Shown: positions 8,181-18,548, numbered from the stretch's first letter. The stretch: DNA of 64,000 nt from Halobacillus litoralis (GCF_009856415.1 NZ_WMEZ01000001.1:992001-1056000), one strand, 5' to 3'. A program made the numbers and translations. The notes: generated from the letters alone by a model not told the origin.

Positions 8181-9466
8181 GATTCTTCTTTCCACATTTC
8201 CACTTTCTTAATTTGTCCTTTGACGAGGTCTACGATTTTAAATCGGTAGCCCTCTCCTTCGACTACAGTTCCTTCTTTTGCTTCAAAATCTTTTGTATAG
8301 ATCCAACCTGAGATGGTATCAATATCCATGTGATCCAATTGAATATCAAAATAATCATTGATGTCCTGGATCGCCGTTTTGCCTTCAATCAAAAAGTGGC
8401 CATTTTTAAGCCGTTTGATATCACGCTCTTCTTCTGCATCAAATTCATCGCGGATTTCCCCGACGATTTCCTCAAGAATATCTTCCACGGTCACAATGCC
8501 CGACGTTCCACCATATTCATCAATGAGGACAGCCATGTGCGTATGATCTTTTTGCATCTTAACGAGCAGGTCGTGGATGGGAATATTCTCAAACACTTTC
8601 ATGACCGGCCGTAAAAATGGTCGGAGCGTACTTTGATTTTCCGCATCATCATAGAGCAGTTCTTTCATATGGATGATGCCGATAATTTCGTCTTTGCTGC
8701 TTTCGATTACGGGATAGCGGGTGTAGCGGTTGTGCTTCACTTCCCTTACCGCATTCGTCACCGACTGTCTTACATCAAGAACAGCCATCTCTGTGCGAGG
8801 GATCATGATTTCTTTCGCCGTCCGGTTATCAAATTCAAAGATACGATCGACATACGTATACTCGGATCGGTTGATTTCCCCTTTTTGATAGCTTTTCGTT
8901 AAAATGTGCCTCAGCTCTTCTTCCGAGTGCACTTCATCCGATTCACGAGCGGTCTGGAAACCGAGCATGCGCACAAAAATATTGGCAGATCCGTTCAACA
9001 GCCAAATGAGTGGATACATCAATTTGCTATATAACATAAGGGGTCTGGCTAAAAGCAGGGTGATACTTTCCGCCTTCTGGATTGCCATGGTCTTCGGAGC
9101 AAGCTCTCCGAGGACCACGTGTAAAAAGGTGATGACAAAAAAGGCGATCACAAAGGAAAGGGTGTGGGTGAGGCCTTCGGGTAAATCAATTTGATCAAAC
9201 AAGGGCCTCAACAAAACTTCAAGCGTGGGTTCCCCTAACCAACCGAGTCCAAGGGCAGTGATCGTGATGCCTAATTGGCAGGCACTAAGATAATAATCAA
9301 GATCACTGACGACACGGATGGCATTCTCCGCTTTCTTGTGACCTTCCGCTGCTTTTGCTTCCAGTCTTGTTTTTCTAACCTTTACAATGGCAAATTCACT
9401 CGCTACAAAAAAAGCAGTGAGCAGAATCAATATTACCACTGCCGTCAATTTAATCGTTATTTCCAT
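8174..9466 (-). CDS. HlyC/CorC-type membrane transporter (DUF21-CBS-CorC)
   Basis: Integral membrane protein (430 residues) of the CNNM/CorC family implicated in Mg2+ export (B. subtilis MpfA/YhdP type). Order: DUF21 membrane domain (1-195), with the GELAPKT motif at about 127, a CBS pair (about 205-335, MIPRTEMAVLD and DEYGGTSGIVTVEDILEEIVGEI) and a C-terminal CorC_HlyC domain. The frame also opens at GTG 9475, but that codon overlaps the SD AAGGAG; ATG 9466 is correctly spaced. Despite older 'hemolysin' labels, ion transport is the likely role. Confidence 0.9.
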   Translation of the reverse strand: MEITIKLTAVVILILLTAFFVASEFAIVKVRKTRLEAKAAEGHKKAENAIRVVSDLDYYLSACQLGITITALGLGWLGEPTLEVLLRPLFDQIDLPEGLTHTLSFVIAFFVITFLHVVLGELAPKTMAIQKAESITLLLARPLMLYSKLMYPLIWLLNGSANIFVRMLGFQTARESDEVHSEEELRHILTKSYQKGEINRSEYTYVDRIFEFDNRTAKEIMIPRTEMAVLDVRQSVTNAVREVKHNRYTRYPVIESSKDEIIGIIHMKELLYDDAENQSTLRPFLRPVMKVFENIPIHDLLVKMQKDHTHMAVLIDEYGGTSGIVTVEDILEEIVGEIRDEFDAEEERDIKRLKNGHFLIEGKTAIQDINDYFDIQLDHMDIDTISGWIYTKDFEAKEGTVVEGEGYRFKIVDLVKGQIKKVEMWKEESK

Positions 9467-9481
9467 CAAGGCCACTCCTTA

Positions 9482-9512
9482 TAAAAAAGAAGGAGGAAAC
9501 CTCCTCCTTCTC
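9482..9512 (-). terminator. Terminator of dapL
   Basis: GAAGGAGG and CCTCCTTC pair around a 6-nt loop. On the minus strand a run of six T follows, which is a standard intrinsic terminator. Confidence 0.85.
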
Positions 9513-9558
9513 TCATCTATCCTCTATTGTTAACTGGAATGGCCAACCTATGCGCACT

Positions 9559-10674
9559 TTACAGCTCTCGAAGTGTTTTTTCAACGATATGGACGCCTAC
9601 AGCAAGAGCCTCTTCCTTAGGTTTCAATGTCGATTGGTGAAGACCCGCTTCCGAATCGACGCCCAGCCAGAACATGAACCCTGGAATCTCTTTAACCATA
9701 TAACCGAAATCTTCGCCAGTCATCGCCATGTTCGCCTCTCTGTACTGATATTCGGTCTCTTGCACGAGCTGTTCAAAGCGTTGCACTTGATCTGCATCGT
9801 TGAACACTTGGTGATAATTGGACCCGTAATCAATGTGAATGTGACAATCATTAGCGATTTCAAAACCGCGGGCCACCTTCTCGATCTCCGCTTTGACTTT
9901 ATCCATAGCTCCTGGAGACAATGTACGGATCGTTCCTTCTAAGCGGGCGGCCTGGGCGATAATATTCTGCACCGTCCCTGCTTCGATTTTTCCAATGGTA
10001 ATGACTGCGCTGTCCAATGGATCGACTCTGCGGGCGACGATCTGTTGCAAATGGGAAACGAATGCACTGGCTGTGACCACCATATCATGAGTCAAATGAG
10101 GAAAGGCTGCGTGTCCTCCCACGCCTTTGAAATCGATGAACAATTCACTCGTGTTGGCAAACAATAACCCTGGTTTGGACGAAACAGAACCTACGGGGAG
10201 GTCAGGGGCGACGTGCAATCCGAAGACGACATCCGGCCGGTATCTATCCATCGCTTCACATTGAAGCATCGGTTCTGCCCCGCCCGGACCTTCCTCTGCG
10301 GGTTGGAACAGGAATACGACATCATCATCAGCCGGATCCTGAACGAGCCGGGTCAAAGCTCCAAGCGCGATGGTCATATGAAAGTCATGGCCACAAGCAT
10401 GCATCCGACCTTCATGTATGGACTGAAATTCATATCCCGTCTCCTCCGTTAGTGGAAGTCCGTCGATATCCGCCCGGTAACCGATCGTTTTATGTCCAAC
10501 GTTCCCTTTGACTTTTACAAAAATCCCCGTCCGCCACGTTTCTACTGTCAAAGCTTCTTGAGGCAGTTTGTTTATATAGTCCAATAAAAACTGCTGTGTT
10601 TTATATTCTTCAAAGCCGAGTTCAGGAATTTGATGCAGCTCTCTCCTGATACTTGCCAACATTTCTTGTTTCAT
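9559..10674 (-). CDS. dapL: N-acetyldiaminopimelate deacetylase
   Basis: M20-family amidohydrolase that removes acetate from N-acetyl-LL-diaminopimelate, the late step of the acetylase branch of lysine/DAP synthesis. Metal-ligand motifs are visible: HACGHDFH (about 91), [11 protein letters not shown] (about 122) and [11 protein letters not shown]. The 371-residue length and sequence match B. subtilis YkuR. It follows dapH with a 74-bp gap that contains a long hairpin, so expression may be uncoupled from dapH. Confidence 0.93.
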   Translation of the reverse strand: MKQEMLASIRRELHQIPELGFEEYKTQQFLLDYINKLPQEALTVETWRTGIFVKVKGNVGHKTIGYRADIDGLPLTEETGYEFQSIHEGRMHACGHDFHMTIALGALTRLVQDPADDDVVFLFQPAEEGPGGAEPMLQCEAMDRYRPDVVFGLHVAPDLPVGSVSSKPGLLFANTSELFIDFKGVGGHAAFPHLTHDMVVTASAFVSHLQQIVARRVDPLDSAVITIGKIEAGTVQNIIAQAARLEGTIRTLSPGAMDKVKAEIEKVARGFEIANDCHIHIDYGSNYHQVFNDADQVQRFEQLVQETEYQYREANMAMTGEDFGYMVKEIPGFMFWLGVDSEAGLHQSTLKPKEEALAVGVHIVEKTLREL

Positions 10675-10692
10675 AAAGGTCCCTCCCTATAC

Positions 10693-10723
10693 GAAGGGCC
10701 CTGCTCTGGGAGCAAGGCCCTTC
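10693..10723. other. Hairpin between dapH and dapL
   Basis: GAAGGGCC and GGCCCTTC form an 8-bp outer stem that can be extended inward through GCTC/GAGC. On the dapH-dapL (minus) strand no T-run follows, so it is more likely an RNA-processing or stability hairpin than a terminator; on the plus strand CTTTTATTT follows it. Confidence 0.5.
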
Positions 10724-10748
10724 CTTTTATTTAATCGGATTGAGAAAA

Positions 10749-11468
10749 TTAGTTATCCAGTTTACGAAGGGCCTGCATGATTTCAGTCTTGGACTTCGTC
10801 TGATCGTCGATGTCTTTGATCACTTTCGCAGGTGTACCGGCAACAAGAGTGTTGGCTGGTACATCCTCTGTTACAATCGCTCCGGCAGCAACGACCGCGC
10901 CTTCACCGACCGTTACCCCTTCAAGAACGACAGCGTTCGCACCGATGACAACACCATCTTCAATAACGACCGGTTTTGCAGAAGGTGGTTCAATAACGCC
11001 TGCAAGGACAGCACCGGCACCAATGTGGCAGTTCTTCCCTACTGTGGCACGGCCGCCAAGCACGACATTCATGTCGATCATCGTTCCTTCACCGACGACA
11101 GAACCGATGTTGATCATCGCTCCAAGCATGATGACCGCTCCGTCTCCGATTTCAACCTGGTCACGGATGACAGCGCCTGGCTCGATGCGTGCGTTGACCT
11201 TTTTCAAGTCAAGCAGAGGAATCGCAGAATTACGGCGGTCGTTTTCTAGCACATAGTCCTCAATTTCGTTTTCATATTTTTCTAGAATCGGCTGGATGAC
11301 TTTCCATTCTCCGAAGATAACCCCGGAATTACCTGTGATGAAATCTTGTACCTGTTCGCCAAATTCGATGTTTTCCAAATTTTCACCTTTCAAATAAACT
11401 TTGACCGGTGTTGATTTTTCACTATTTGATATGAATGAAATGATTTCATTTGCGTCCATTTGTTTCAT
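10749..11468 (-). CDS. dapH: Tetrahydrodipicolinate N-acetyltransferase
   Basis: Left-handed beta-helix (hexapeptide) acetyltransferase that uses acetyl-CoA to acetylate tetrahydrodipicolinate, entering the acetylase branch of DAP synthesis. An N-terminal domain (1-90) precedes many hexapeptide repeats such as [16 protein letters not shown] and [14 protein letters not shown] (about 100-210). At 239 residues it matches B. subtilis YkuQ. The SD AAGGAGG lies 8 nt before the ATG. It is the first gene of the dapH-dapL pair. Confidence 0.95.
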   Translation of the reverse strand: MKQMDANEIISFISNSEKSTPVKVYLKGENLENIEFGEQVQDFITGNSGVIFGEWKVIQPILEKYENEIEDYVLENDRRNSAIPLLDLKKVNARIEPGAVIRDQVEIGDGAVIMLGAMINIGSVVGEGTMIDMNVVLGGRATVGKNCHIGAGAVLAGVIEPPSAKPVVIEDGVVIGANAVVLEGVTVGEGAVVAAGAIVTEDVPANTLVAGTPAKVIKDIDDQTKSKTEIMQALRKLDN

Positions 11469-11528
11469 GAGTAGTTCCTCCTTTATGTATCTTTCATCCT
11501 TTACTTTATCAAAGGGAGCCAGACTTTT

Positions 11529-13001
11529 TCAATCTTCTTTTTTTGGAATTCTGAGAATTAGTAGAAAACTCAATACAGCGAGTATGAGTAAACCCATATA
11601 GACGAGATGCAGGCCTGATGTCAAACCGTCCTGTAAAACAAGGAGAGCTTCCTCACTCAACTGCTTTCTCGTTTCCTCTCTAAGCAGTGAATTGGCAGAA
11701 TCGACACTGAAAGAGGCCGGAAGACTTGAACGCTCGATCGCGTTTGCCACCTGACTGTTCAAGATTCCTCCCAGGAGTGCTGCTCCAACGGCGCTCCCAA
11801 TCGTCCGCATGAACATATTGGCTGCCGTCGCAATACCCCGCTTTTGCCATTCGACACTATTTTGAATCGAAACGATGAAGGAGGTGGATGATAGCCCCAT
11901 TCCGATTCCTATGAATAACGATCCCATCGCAGCAAACACGGGGCCTTTTTCGGGGCTGAGCATGGAAAAGATGGTTCCCCCGATGATCAGCGAGACCCCG
12001 CCAAGGATAGCGGTTGGGCGAAAGCCGATTTTTAAAATCAGGCGTCCAGCGACGGTTGCTGCAATCGGCCAGCCAATCGACATCGTCGTAAGCGTAAAGC
12101 CGGCAACAGTCGCCGATTGCTCCATCACTCCCTGGACGAAGGCTGGTAAATAGCTGCTCACCCCGATCAGGATCATTCCGGTCGTAAGCGACGTGAGGTT
12201 GGCGTAGCGGATGGAGCGGATGTACCATAAATCCATTGGCATCATCGGATCATCCATTTTTCTCTCATGAAAGAAAAAGGCCAGAGCACCAAAAAGAGCG
12301 ATGATAATCATCGAAAGCATCGTCCAGGACATCCAATCAATCCCTACCCCGCCTTCTACAAGAATGATCATCAACGTGCTGACCGTAATGACGACCCACA
12401 TGGAACCGGCAAGATCCACACTTCTTTTTTCTTTAGAAACCTCTTCTTTAAAGAAAAAGAGAATCCCGAAAAGAGCAAGTAGTCCGAGAGGGATATTCAT
12501 CCAGAATACATACGGCCAGGATAGAAGGTCGACGAAGAAGCCCCCGAGCGCAGGCCCCGTCACAGCGGAGATGCCCCAGACGCTAGATAAGTACCCCTGA
12601 ATCTTCGCCCGCTCTTCTTTTGTGTAAATATCACCGACAATCGTTGTCGCAATCGGCATCAACGCTCCAGCTCCCAGTCCCTGAACGAGCCTTGCGCCGA
12701 TCAGAACATTCATCGAAGGAGCAAGAGCACAAAGAACCGCTCCTAGTAGGAAAAGGCTGATTCCGAGCATGAAAATCGGTTTCCGACCGAAGACATCAGC
12801 TAATCGACCGAAAAGCAGGACGGTCGCTGCATTCGTAAGAAGATACGCTGAAAAAACCCAGCTGTATAAGCTGAAACCACCAAGATCGGCTACGATACTC
12901 GGCATCGCCGTGGACACGATCGTCGCTTCGATCGCTGCAAGGAACATGGCGAGCATGATCGATGCCAGCACAAGTCCCCGTTTTTGTTTGTCTTTCTTCA
13001 T
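11529..13001 (-). CDS. MFS drug efflux transporter, 14-helix type
   Basis: DHA2-type major facilitator of 490 residues. The motif LFGRLADVFGRKPIF between helices 2 and 3 and the antiporter motif GPALGGFFVDLLSWPYVFWMN in helix 5 are clear. It probably expels drugs or toxic compounds by proton exchange; the substrate cannot be read from sequence. The frame extends to 13049, but that extension would begin inside the upstream gene's terminator; ATG 13001 after GAAGGTG is preferred. It is a single-gene unit. Confidence 0.88.
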   Translation of the reverse strand: MKKDKQKRGLVLASIMLAMFLAAIEATIVSTAMPSIVADLGGFSLYSWVFSAYLLTNAATVLLFGRLADVFGRKPIFMLGISLFLLGAVLCALAPSMNVLIGARLVQGLGAGALMPIATTIVGDIYTKEERAKIQGYLSSVWGISAVTGPALGGFFVDLLSWPYVFWMNIPLGLLALFGILFFFKEEVSKEKRSVDLAGSMWVVITVSTLMIILVEGGVGIDWMSWTMLSMIIIALFGALAFFFHERKMDDPMMPMDLWYIRSIRYANLTSLTTGMILIGVSSYLPAFVQGVMEQSATVAGFTLTTMSIGWPIAATVAGRLILKIGFRPTAILGGVSLIIGGTIFSMLSPEKGPVFAAMGSLFIGIGMGLSSTSFIVSIQNSVEWQKRGIATAANMFMRTIGSAVGAALLGGILNSQVANAIERSSLPASFSVDSANSLLREETRKQLSEEALLVLQDGLTSGLHLVYMGLLILAVLSFLLILRIPKKED

Positions 13002-13021
13002 ATGTACGTTCACCTTCAATA

Positions 13022-13054
13022 CAAAAATAGATGACATCTTGGATGCCATCTATT
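13022..13054 (-). terminator. Terminator of darB
   Basis: AATAGATGnCATC and GATGnCATCTATT pair around a 3-nt loop (one mismatch inside the stem), followed by TTTTTGT on the minus strand. Confidence 0.8.
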
Positions 13055-13068
13055 CTATCATAATCGGT

Positions 13069-13533
13069 TTATTCTGTTGCTACCATTGTATGTTTAAACG
13101 TTTCATGATAATGCTTGCTGAATTGTTTGAGGATTGTCCGACGTGTGATAATCCCGTCGAATTCTCCTTCTTCATTCGTCACACAGACAAAAGGAAAATC
13201 AATGAGCTTGTGCATCGCATCTATCATGCTGTCACCAAGCTGCAAGCAAGGCACTTCATCATCCATCACTTCGCTGACCGTCATTTCAGATAGTCGGTTC
13301 AATTCAAATTGTTCAATTCCCAATGTTTCTTCCAAAATTTTCGTTTTGCTGATGACTCCTTGAAATTTAAAAGTAGGATCCAGCACAGGTACCGCAGAAT
13401 AACCAGACTTCACTAAAACCAAAAGCGCATGCTCGAGCGGGTTACCAATTTGCACATGAGCTACTTTTTCAGCTGGGATCATAAGTTCCGAAACAAGTGG
13501 GATTCTCAATGCTTCTTTTTCTAAACTTACCAT
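13069..13533 (-). CDS. darB: CBS-domain c-di-AMP receptor-like protein
   Basis: Two tandem CBS domains (about 15-75 and 85-145) make up nearly the whole 154-residue cytosolic protein. It closely resembles B. subtilis DarB (YkuL, CbpB), which binds c-di-AMP and, when free, stimulates the (p)ppGpp synthetase Rel and pyruvate carboxylase at low potassium (family knowledge). The upstream GTG (13545) overlaps the SD; ATG 13533 is preferred. It forms its own transcription unit with a terminator. Confidence 0.87.
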   Translation of the reverse strand: MVSLEKEALRIPLVSELMIPAEKVAHVQIGNPLEHALLVLVKSGYSAVPVLDPTFKFQGVISKTKILEETLGIEQFELNRLSEMTVSEVMDDEVPCLQLGDSMIDAMHKLIDFPFVCVTNEEGEFDGIITRRTILKQFSKHYHETFKHTMVATE

Positions 13534-13745
13534 GTTCTTGTTCACTCCTCTTTTTCTTGAACATTGAAGGAGCAGAAAGAGACGCTCTTAAGACCATTAC
13601 ATATTCTAACACATTTTCTACCTAAGCACGAACGCAATTTCCGACATTTCTCTCTCTAACATTCTTCCGACTATCTATTACCCTCAACACTGTTCTGAAT
13701 AAACCTGTTTCATTCTCCATTCTTTATAAAAAGACGAATCAAGCG

Positions 13746-13751
13746 TATAAT
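13746..13751 (+). promoter_or_regulatory. -10 box of the hemolysin III-like gene
   Basis: TATAAT with no good -35 (TTTATA at 13723). The implied start of transcription is near 13758, which makes the first in-frame ATG (13763) almost leaderless and supports the GTG at 13784. Confidence 0.5.
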
Positions 13752-13783
13752 GAAATCAGTTCATGAAATTGGAGTTGAATAAT

Positions 13784-14422
13784 GTGCTGACACACACCTT
13801 TACAAAGCGCGAAGAAATCGCCAATGCCATCACCCATGGCATCGGTGCGATCCTCAGTATTGCCATGCTCGTCCTGCTCATTGTGTTCGCAAGTCTCGGC
13901 GGCAATGCCTGGCATATTACAAGTGTGACGATCTACGGGGTCACGATGCTCATCCTGTACGTATCCTCGACACTCGTTCACAGCTTCCCGCCCGGCCGAG
14001 CCAAAGATTTGTTTGAGATTTTCGACCACTCCGCCATCTACCTTTTCATTGCCGGAACGTACACGCCGATCATGCTCGTTCCGTTACGCAGTACACTTGG
14101 ATGGACGTTGTTCGGCATCGTTTGGGGAATGGCCATTCTCGGAATTGTTTTCAAAGTCTTCTTCGTCAAACGATTTGTCGTGATGTCCACGGTCTTTTAT
14201 GTATTGATGGGCTGGTTGATCGTCCTTGCCTGGGGTCCATTGACGGCGGAAGTCCCTGCAGCAGGCATCACTTATCTTGTTGTCGGGGGCGTCATGTATT
14301 CGATCGGATCGATTTTCTACGTCTGGCGGAGCTTCAAATACCATCACATGGTGTGGCATTTGTTCGTGCTCGGCGGCTCGATCCTTCACTTTTTCTCGAT
14401 TTTCTTCTATATCATTGGTTGA
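13784..14422 (+). CDS. Hemolysin III / PAQR-type membrane protein (YplQ-like)
   Basis: Seven-helix HlyIII/PAQR family protein (212 residues). The family's polar motifs are visible: EEIANAITHGIGA (helix 1), STLVHSFPPG followed by FDHSAIYLFIAGTYTP, and near the C-terminus HHMVWHLFVLGGSILHFF. These His/Ser/Asp residues form a zinc site in PAQR structures. Role in bacteria is unclear; membrane-lipid homeostasis is proposed, haemolysis is not established. GTG 13784 is chosen because GGAG is 9 nt upstream; the ATG at 13763 lacks an SD. Confidence 0.88.
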   Translation: MLTHTFTKREEIANAITHGIGAILSIAMLVLLIVFASLGGNAWHITSVTIYGVTMLILYVSSTLVHSFPPGRAKDLFEIFDHSAIYLFIAGTYTPIMLVPLRSTLGWTLFGIVWGMAILGIVFKVFFVKRFVVMSTVFYVLMGWLIVLAWGPLTAEVPAAGITYLVVGGVMYSIGSIFYVWRSFKYHHMVWHLFVLGGSILHFFSIFFYIIG

Positions 14423-14425
14423 TTG

Positions 14426-14458
14426 AAGACTCGCAGATCTATCCTGCGAGTCTTTTTT
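14426..14458 (+). terminator. Terminator of the hemolysin III-like gene
   Basis: AAGACTCGCAG and CTGCGAGTCTT pair around a 7-nt loop, followed by TTTT. Confidence 0.9.
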
Positions 14459-14502
14459 CTGTAGAGAACTTCGCTTCTACACCTGAATGGTCCCCGGCAG
14501 GC

Positions 14503-14536
14503 AAAAAAAGAACTCCAATGGCTTTCCATTGGAGTT
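14503..14536 (-). terminator. Terminator of the copper operon
   Basis: AACTCCAATGG and CCATTGGAGTT form an 11-bp stem. On the minus strand the stem leads into TCTTTTTTT, just after the lipoprotein stop codon. Confidence 0.9.
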
Positions 14537-14542
14537 TCTTCC

Positions 14543-15487
14543 TTACGAAACGGTTTCCCCTTTTTCAACAATTTTCTCCCAATTCTCTCCCCCATCTTCA
14601 GAAATATAAGCGGAACCATTAAAGGTGTAAATGACCATTCGGTTGTCCTTTGCTGTAAAATACATGACAGCGTCTTCGGTCAGGTCGGGAATGGAAACAT
14701 CGGATGTGCCGGATTCACCAATTAAATAGGAGGTCATCGTTGCTTCGCCGTTGTATAACCCGTAAAATAATTCGTCTTCAGTAAAATATAGGCCTCCAGC
14801 TTGTCCAGATTCAGAAATCCTATCAAAGCTCTGCCCACCGTTTTCACTTAAGAAAACTCCGGAATCTGTAGCAATCGCCACCGTCTCACCATTTGTGGGA
14901 TGGACAGCCATTTGGAATACACCACCCTCGATGCCTTCCGCATTTATTGAATCCCATGTTGAGCCAAGATCTGTACTTTTGTAAAATCCTTGATCCAACT
15001 GGGAATTAGGTTGCTCATTAAACACGTAAACAGACTCATTGGCAAACCCTGCGCCCATCACGTGAAAATCACTTTCCCCATCAAAAGCAAGAGCTTCTAA
15101 ACCCTCTTCAGAAACCTTCCCCTTTTGAAGTCCCAGCGGATTTTGAAGGTCACTGGAAGGAATCGGGTGTCCTGAAGCCAGAAATCCGTCCTCTCTCACC
15201 TGAAAGCCCATATAATCATGAGAATGATCGATCGCTTCTTTCCATTGCCCCTCCTGATAAATTTTAATTCCTGTATGTGCGGCAAAAGCAAATCCTTCTT
15301 CTATATACCCTAAACCGTGGACATGTCCGAGATTTCCTTGAAATGACTGTAAGTATTCCTGATTCTCCACCTTATCTTCTTTGCTATCCTTAGGATCCAC
15401 AGCTTCCTCTTCCACTTCCTGACTGCAGGCACCAAGAAAAGTGGAAGCTAAAAGTAAACTCAGTGCTGCTTTTTTACCGTTTCCCAT
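14543..15487 (-). CDS. BNR-repeat lipoprotein of the copper island
   Basis: Exported lipoprotein: signal peptide with lipobox FLGAC (Cys21), an acidic linker, then a beta-propeller-like domain with Asp-box/BNR motifs STDLGSTWDSI (about 170), SENGGQSFDRI (about 212) and SEDGGENWEKI (about 298). NHLRC/BNR proteins of this kind are labelled 'F510_1955 family glycosylhydrolase', but no catalytic residues of a sialidase are evident. It follows copZ and has its own CsoR-type site, so a role in extracytoplasmic copper handling is inferred, not shown. A histidine-bearing stretch (HVHGLGY, DHSHDY) could bind metal. Confidence 0.8.
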   Translation of the reverse strand: MGNGKKAALSLLLASTFLGACSQEVEEEAVDPKDSKEDKVENQEYLQSFQGNLGHVHGLGYIEEGFAFAAHTGIKIYQEGQWKEAIDHSHDYMGFQVREDGFLASGHPIPSSDLQNPLGLQKGKVSEEGLEALAFDGESDFHVMGAGFANESVYVFNEQPNSQLDQGFYKSTDLGSTWDSINAEGIEGGVFQMAVHPTNGETVAIATDSGVFLSENGGQSFDRISESGQAGGLYFTEDELFYGLYNGEATMTSYLIGESGTSDVSIPDLTEDAVMYFTAKDNRMVIYTFNGSAYISEDGGENWEKIVEKGETVS

Positions 15488-15526
15488 GTTCGCTCACCTC
15501 TTTGAAAAATACCCCCAGGCAGTTTA

Positions 15527-15543
15527 ATACCCGAGGGTTGTAT
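15527..15543 (-). promoter_or_regulatory. CsoR-type site before the BNR lipoprotein gene
   Basis: ATACCCGAGGGTTGTAT lies between copZ and the lipoprotein gene, with a second G/C tract (TACCCCCAGGCAG) at 15510-15522. The TACCC...GGGT core matches the other two sites of the island. The same stretch could fold as a weak hairpin (ACCC/GGGT) before TATTTTT on the minus strand, so a leaky terminator is an alternative reading. Confidence 0.55.
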
Positions 15544-15546
15544 GTG

Positions 15547-15747
15547 CTATACCACGTCATACCCTTGTTCTTCGACCGCTTCTCTCATTTCCACTTTATT
15601 GACGGTTTCTGAATGAGATACTTTTACATTTCCTGTCTCAAGATCGACGTCCACACCATTTACGCCATCCACTTCTTTCAACGCTCCTTCAACCGCACTC
15701 TTGCAGTGTCCACATGTCATTCCTTCTACTTTCAATGTTGTTTCCAT
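15547..15747 (-). CDS. copZ: Copper chaperone
   Basis: Small HMA-domain protein (66 residues) that carries Cu(I) in the cytosol to CopA. The binding motif MTCGHC is at residues 10-15. The frame begins at GTG 15756, but this overlaps the SD AAAGGGTG; ATG 15747 is the start. It lies 68 bp after copA in the order csoR-copA-copZ. Confidence 0.95.
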   Translation of the reverse strand: METTLKVEGMTCGHCKSAVEGALKEVDGVNGVDVDLETGNVKVSHSETVNKVEMREAVEEQGYDVV

Positions 15748-15815
15748 TTTCAACACCCTTTCATTTTTTGTATGCTTTCCTGATTAAGAATTACAACAAA
15801 ATCCTGACTTTCATC

Positions 15816-18218
15816 TTATATTTTAGCCCGTTTCAGTCTTAGTGAATTCGTGACGACACTTACAGAACTGAAGGCCATGGCTGCTCCTGCTACCCATGGA
15901 GCGAGAAGTCCAATCGCAGCGACTGGAATACCTGCAGAGTTATAGGCAAGCGCCCAGAAAAGATTTTGACGGATGTTGCGCATCGTTTTTCTGCTCAAGC
16001 GGATGGCCTGACTCAAGTGAGCAAGGTCTCCACCGACAAGAGTAATGTCTGCTGTTTCAATCGCAACGTCAGATCCAGTCCCGATTGCGATCCCGATATC
16101 AGCAGTAGCAAGGGAAGGAGCATCATTGATGCCGTCTCCAACCATGGCAACTTTTTCTCCCTGTTTCTGCAGTTCTTTCACTTTTTCAGCTTTTTGCTCA
16201 GGAAGGACTTCTGCAAAGACCCCATCGATGCCCACTTCTTTAGCAATCGCATCCGCGGTACGTTGGTTGTCTCCTGTGACCATATAGACGCTCAGTCCAA
16301 TGGCTTTCAAGTCAGCAATCGCTTGTTTAGAGGTTTCCTTGACTGTATCTGCCACAGCGATGTAACCTTTCAGTTCCCCTTCGACAGCGATGAACATCGC
16401 TGTTTTCCCTTGTTGTTCCAGTGTAACCAAGGACTCTTCATACGAACCATAATCGATGTCTTCGTGCTGCATTAATTTTCTTGTTCCGATATAGACCCGT
16501 TCGTCGTCCACTATGGCTTTGATTCCATGTCCAGGAATGGCTTCAAAATCCACAGCAGCTGATTTTTTGACACCCTTTTCCTCTCCGTATTGGACAATGG
16601 CTTCTGCAAGCGGATGTTCAGATGATTTTTCTGCAGAAACGACGAGAGGCAATAAAGATTTCTCATCATCAAAAGCTACAAAATCCGTCACTTCCGGTTT
16701 TCCTTTCGTGACGGTACCGGTTTTATCTAATAGAATCGTCGTCAAACGGTGGGTGCCTTCCAAATATTCACCGCCCTTGAACAAAATGCCTTGTTCTGCG
16801 CCTTTACCGGTACCGACCATAATCGAAGTCGGTGTAGCCAGACCAAGCGCACAAGGACAGGCAATGACAAGCACTGCAATGGCAGCTTCTAAGGCTGGCG
16901 GCCATTCTCCCGGCGAGACAATCAGGAACCACACAAGGAAAGTCAACAGAGCAATACCGACGACTATCGGAACGAAGATACCAGAAATCTGATCCGCGGT
17001 TCTTTGGATCGGTGCTTTTGATCCTTGCGCTTCTTCTACGATTTTGACGATGCCGGATAGAGCCGTATCTTTTCCTACCTTTTCTGCTTTCATTGTGATG
17101 GTTCCATTTTTGTTGATCGTTGAACCGATGACAGGTTCACCTTCTTGTTTATCGACAGGGATCGATTCTCCTGTGATCATCGATTCATCGACAGAGGTGA
17201 TGCCGTTGACAACCGTACCGTCGACAGGGATTTTCTCCCCTGGTTTGACGAGGATGTCATCCCCGACCTGAACATCATCAATCGGAATTTTTTCTTCTTT
17301 TCCATCGCGAATGACGGTTGCTTCTTTCGCCTGAAGGTTCAACAATTTTGTCAGGGCAGCTGTCGTCCGGCCTTTAGCGAGTGCTTCAAAGAGTTTCCCT
17401 ACAAGGATGAGGGTAATCAGGACGGCACTCGTTTCAAAATAAAGCTCCGGCGTGATCGATGGGTTCAACTGCCATCGGATCGCTTCAACTAAGCTGTAAA
17501 AATAAGCGGCCGAAGTTCCAAGCGCAACAAGGACATCCATGTTGGCACTTTTATTAGAGAGTGCCCGGTAAGCTCCTTTATAAAACTGGCCTCCGATATA
17601 AAATTGGACAGGCGTTGCGAGCAGGAATTGAAACCACGGATTCATCAACCACATGGGCACAGGAAGACCGATATCCCACGGTAGGTGACCGATCATCGTG
17701 TAAAGGAGAGGGAAAGATAACAGTGCTGAAATCCAAAGCTTCCGTTTTTTCGCTTGGATTTCCTCTTCCTTCTGTTCTTTTTGTTCTTCCCGGTTCTGCT
17801 TCGTCACCGCATGATAACCGAGTTTCTCTACTTTCCCAATGATGTCATCGACGGTCAGTGTGTTTGGGTCGTATTCGACAAGCCCCGCTTCTGTCGCTAA
17901 ATTAATATTCGCTTCACTTACCCCACTCGTTTTAGACAATACTTTCTGGATCCTTGTTGAACAGGCAGAGCAGGTCATCCCTTGAATATCCAGCTCTACA
18001 CGCTCTTTCTGAACGCCATAGCCAAGTTTTTCAATCTTGGCCTCTATATCCTCAGGCTGCACTTTTGACTCATCATAGTGGACATTCGCCTTTTCCATCG
18101 CAAGGTTGACGTTTGCTTCCACGCCATCCATTTTGTTGAGGACTTTTTCAATTCGGGTGGAGCAGGCAGAGCAAGTCATTCCCGTGACTCCTATATTCAT
18201 CTGCTTCTGATCAGCCAT
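15816..18218 (-). CDS. copA: Copper-exporting P-type ATPase
   Basis: P1B-type ATPase that pumps Cu(I) out of the cell (800 residues). Two N-terminal HMA domains have GMTCSAC motifs (about 13-18 and 81-86). The membrane metal site [10 protein letters not shown], the phosphorylated aspartate in [15 protein letters not shown] and GDGINDAP are all present. It lies 12 bp after csoR and is co-transcribed with it. A transition in copper load should induce the operon through CsoR. Confidence 0.97.
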   Translation of the reverse strand: MADQKQMNIGVTGMTCSACSTRIEKVLNKMDGVEANVNLAMEKANVHYDESKVQPEDIEAKIEKLGYGVQKERVELDIQGMTCSACSTRIQKVLSKTSGVSEANINLATEAGLVEYDPNTLTVDDIIGKVEKLGYHAVTKQNREEQKEQKEEEIQAKKRKLWISALLSFPLLYTMIGHLPWDIGLPVPMWLMNPWFQFLLATPVQFYIGGQFYKGAYRALSNKSANMDVLVALGTSAAYFYSLVEAIRWQLNPSITPELYFETSAVLITLILVGKLFEALAKGRTTAALTKLLNLQAKEATVIRDGKEEKIPIDDVQVGDDILVKPGEKIPVDGTVVNGITSVDESMITGESIPVDKQEGEPVIGSTINKNGTITMKAEKVGKDTALSGIVKIVEEAQGSKAPIQRTADQISGIFVPIVVGIALLTFLVWFLIVSPGEWPPALEAAIAVLVIACPCALGLATPTSIMVGTGKGAEQGILFKGGEYLEGTHRLTTILLDKTGTVTKGKPEVTDFVAFDDEKSLLPLVVSAEKSSEHPLAEAIVQYGEEKGVKKSAAVDFEAIPGHGIKAIVDDERVYIGTRKLMQHEDIDYGSYEESLVTLEQQGKTAMFIAVEGELKGYIAVADTVKETSKQAIADLKAIGLSVYMVTGDNQRTADAIAKEVGIDGVFAEVLPEQKAEKVKELQKQGEKVAMVGDGINDAPSLATADIGIAIGTGSDVAIETADITLVGGDLAHLSQAIRLSRKTMRNIRQNLFWALAYNSAGIPVAAIGLLAPWVAGAAMAFSSVSVVTNSLRLKRAKI

Positions 18219-18230
18219 CTTTACACCCCC

Positions 18231-18548
18231 TTATTTCGAAAACTGTTGGACGACTTTCATCAATTCATCAATTGCTTCATCACCATTGCCTTTTTGAATG
18301 GCATCTTTGACGCAATGGTGGGTGTGACGCTCCAACAAGTTGTATCCGACTTTATTCAATGCGTTATTAATCGCTGTAATTTGAACAAGAATGTCTACAC
18401 AGTAACGATCACCTTCCACCATTTTCTGAATGCCGCGAACCTGGCCTTCAATTCGTTTCAATCGATTCAGCACGGCAACCTTTTCATCTTCCGTCCTCGG
18501 CTTTGCTGGCTGTTTACCGCTATCCTCTGGGAGAATACTCTCTGACAT
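18231..18548 (-). CDS. csoR: Copper-sensing repressor
   Basis: CsoR/DUF156 helical repressor (105 residues) that releases DNA on binding Cu(I). The Cys-His-Cys ligands are visible as YCVDIL (Cys about 50) and HTHHCV (about 75-79). The ORF also opens at a GTG two codons earlier; ATG 18548 has AGGAGG 8 nt upstream. First gene of csoR-copA-copZ-lipoprotein, directly downstream of its own operator. Confidence 0.95.
   Translation of the reverse strand: MSESILPEDSGKQPAKPRTEDEKVAVLNRLKRIEGQVRGIQKMVEGDRYCVDILVQITAINNALNKVGYNLLERHTHHCVKDAIQKGNGDEAIDELMKVVQQFSK

Noticed and set aside
7671-8195. 174-codon minus-strand frame over mscS
   Set aside because: It is antisense to a clear MscS gene, and no SD or protein family supports it.
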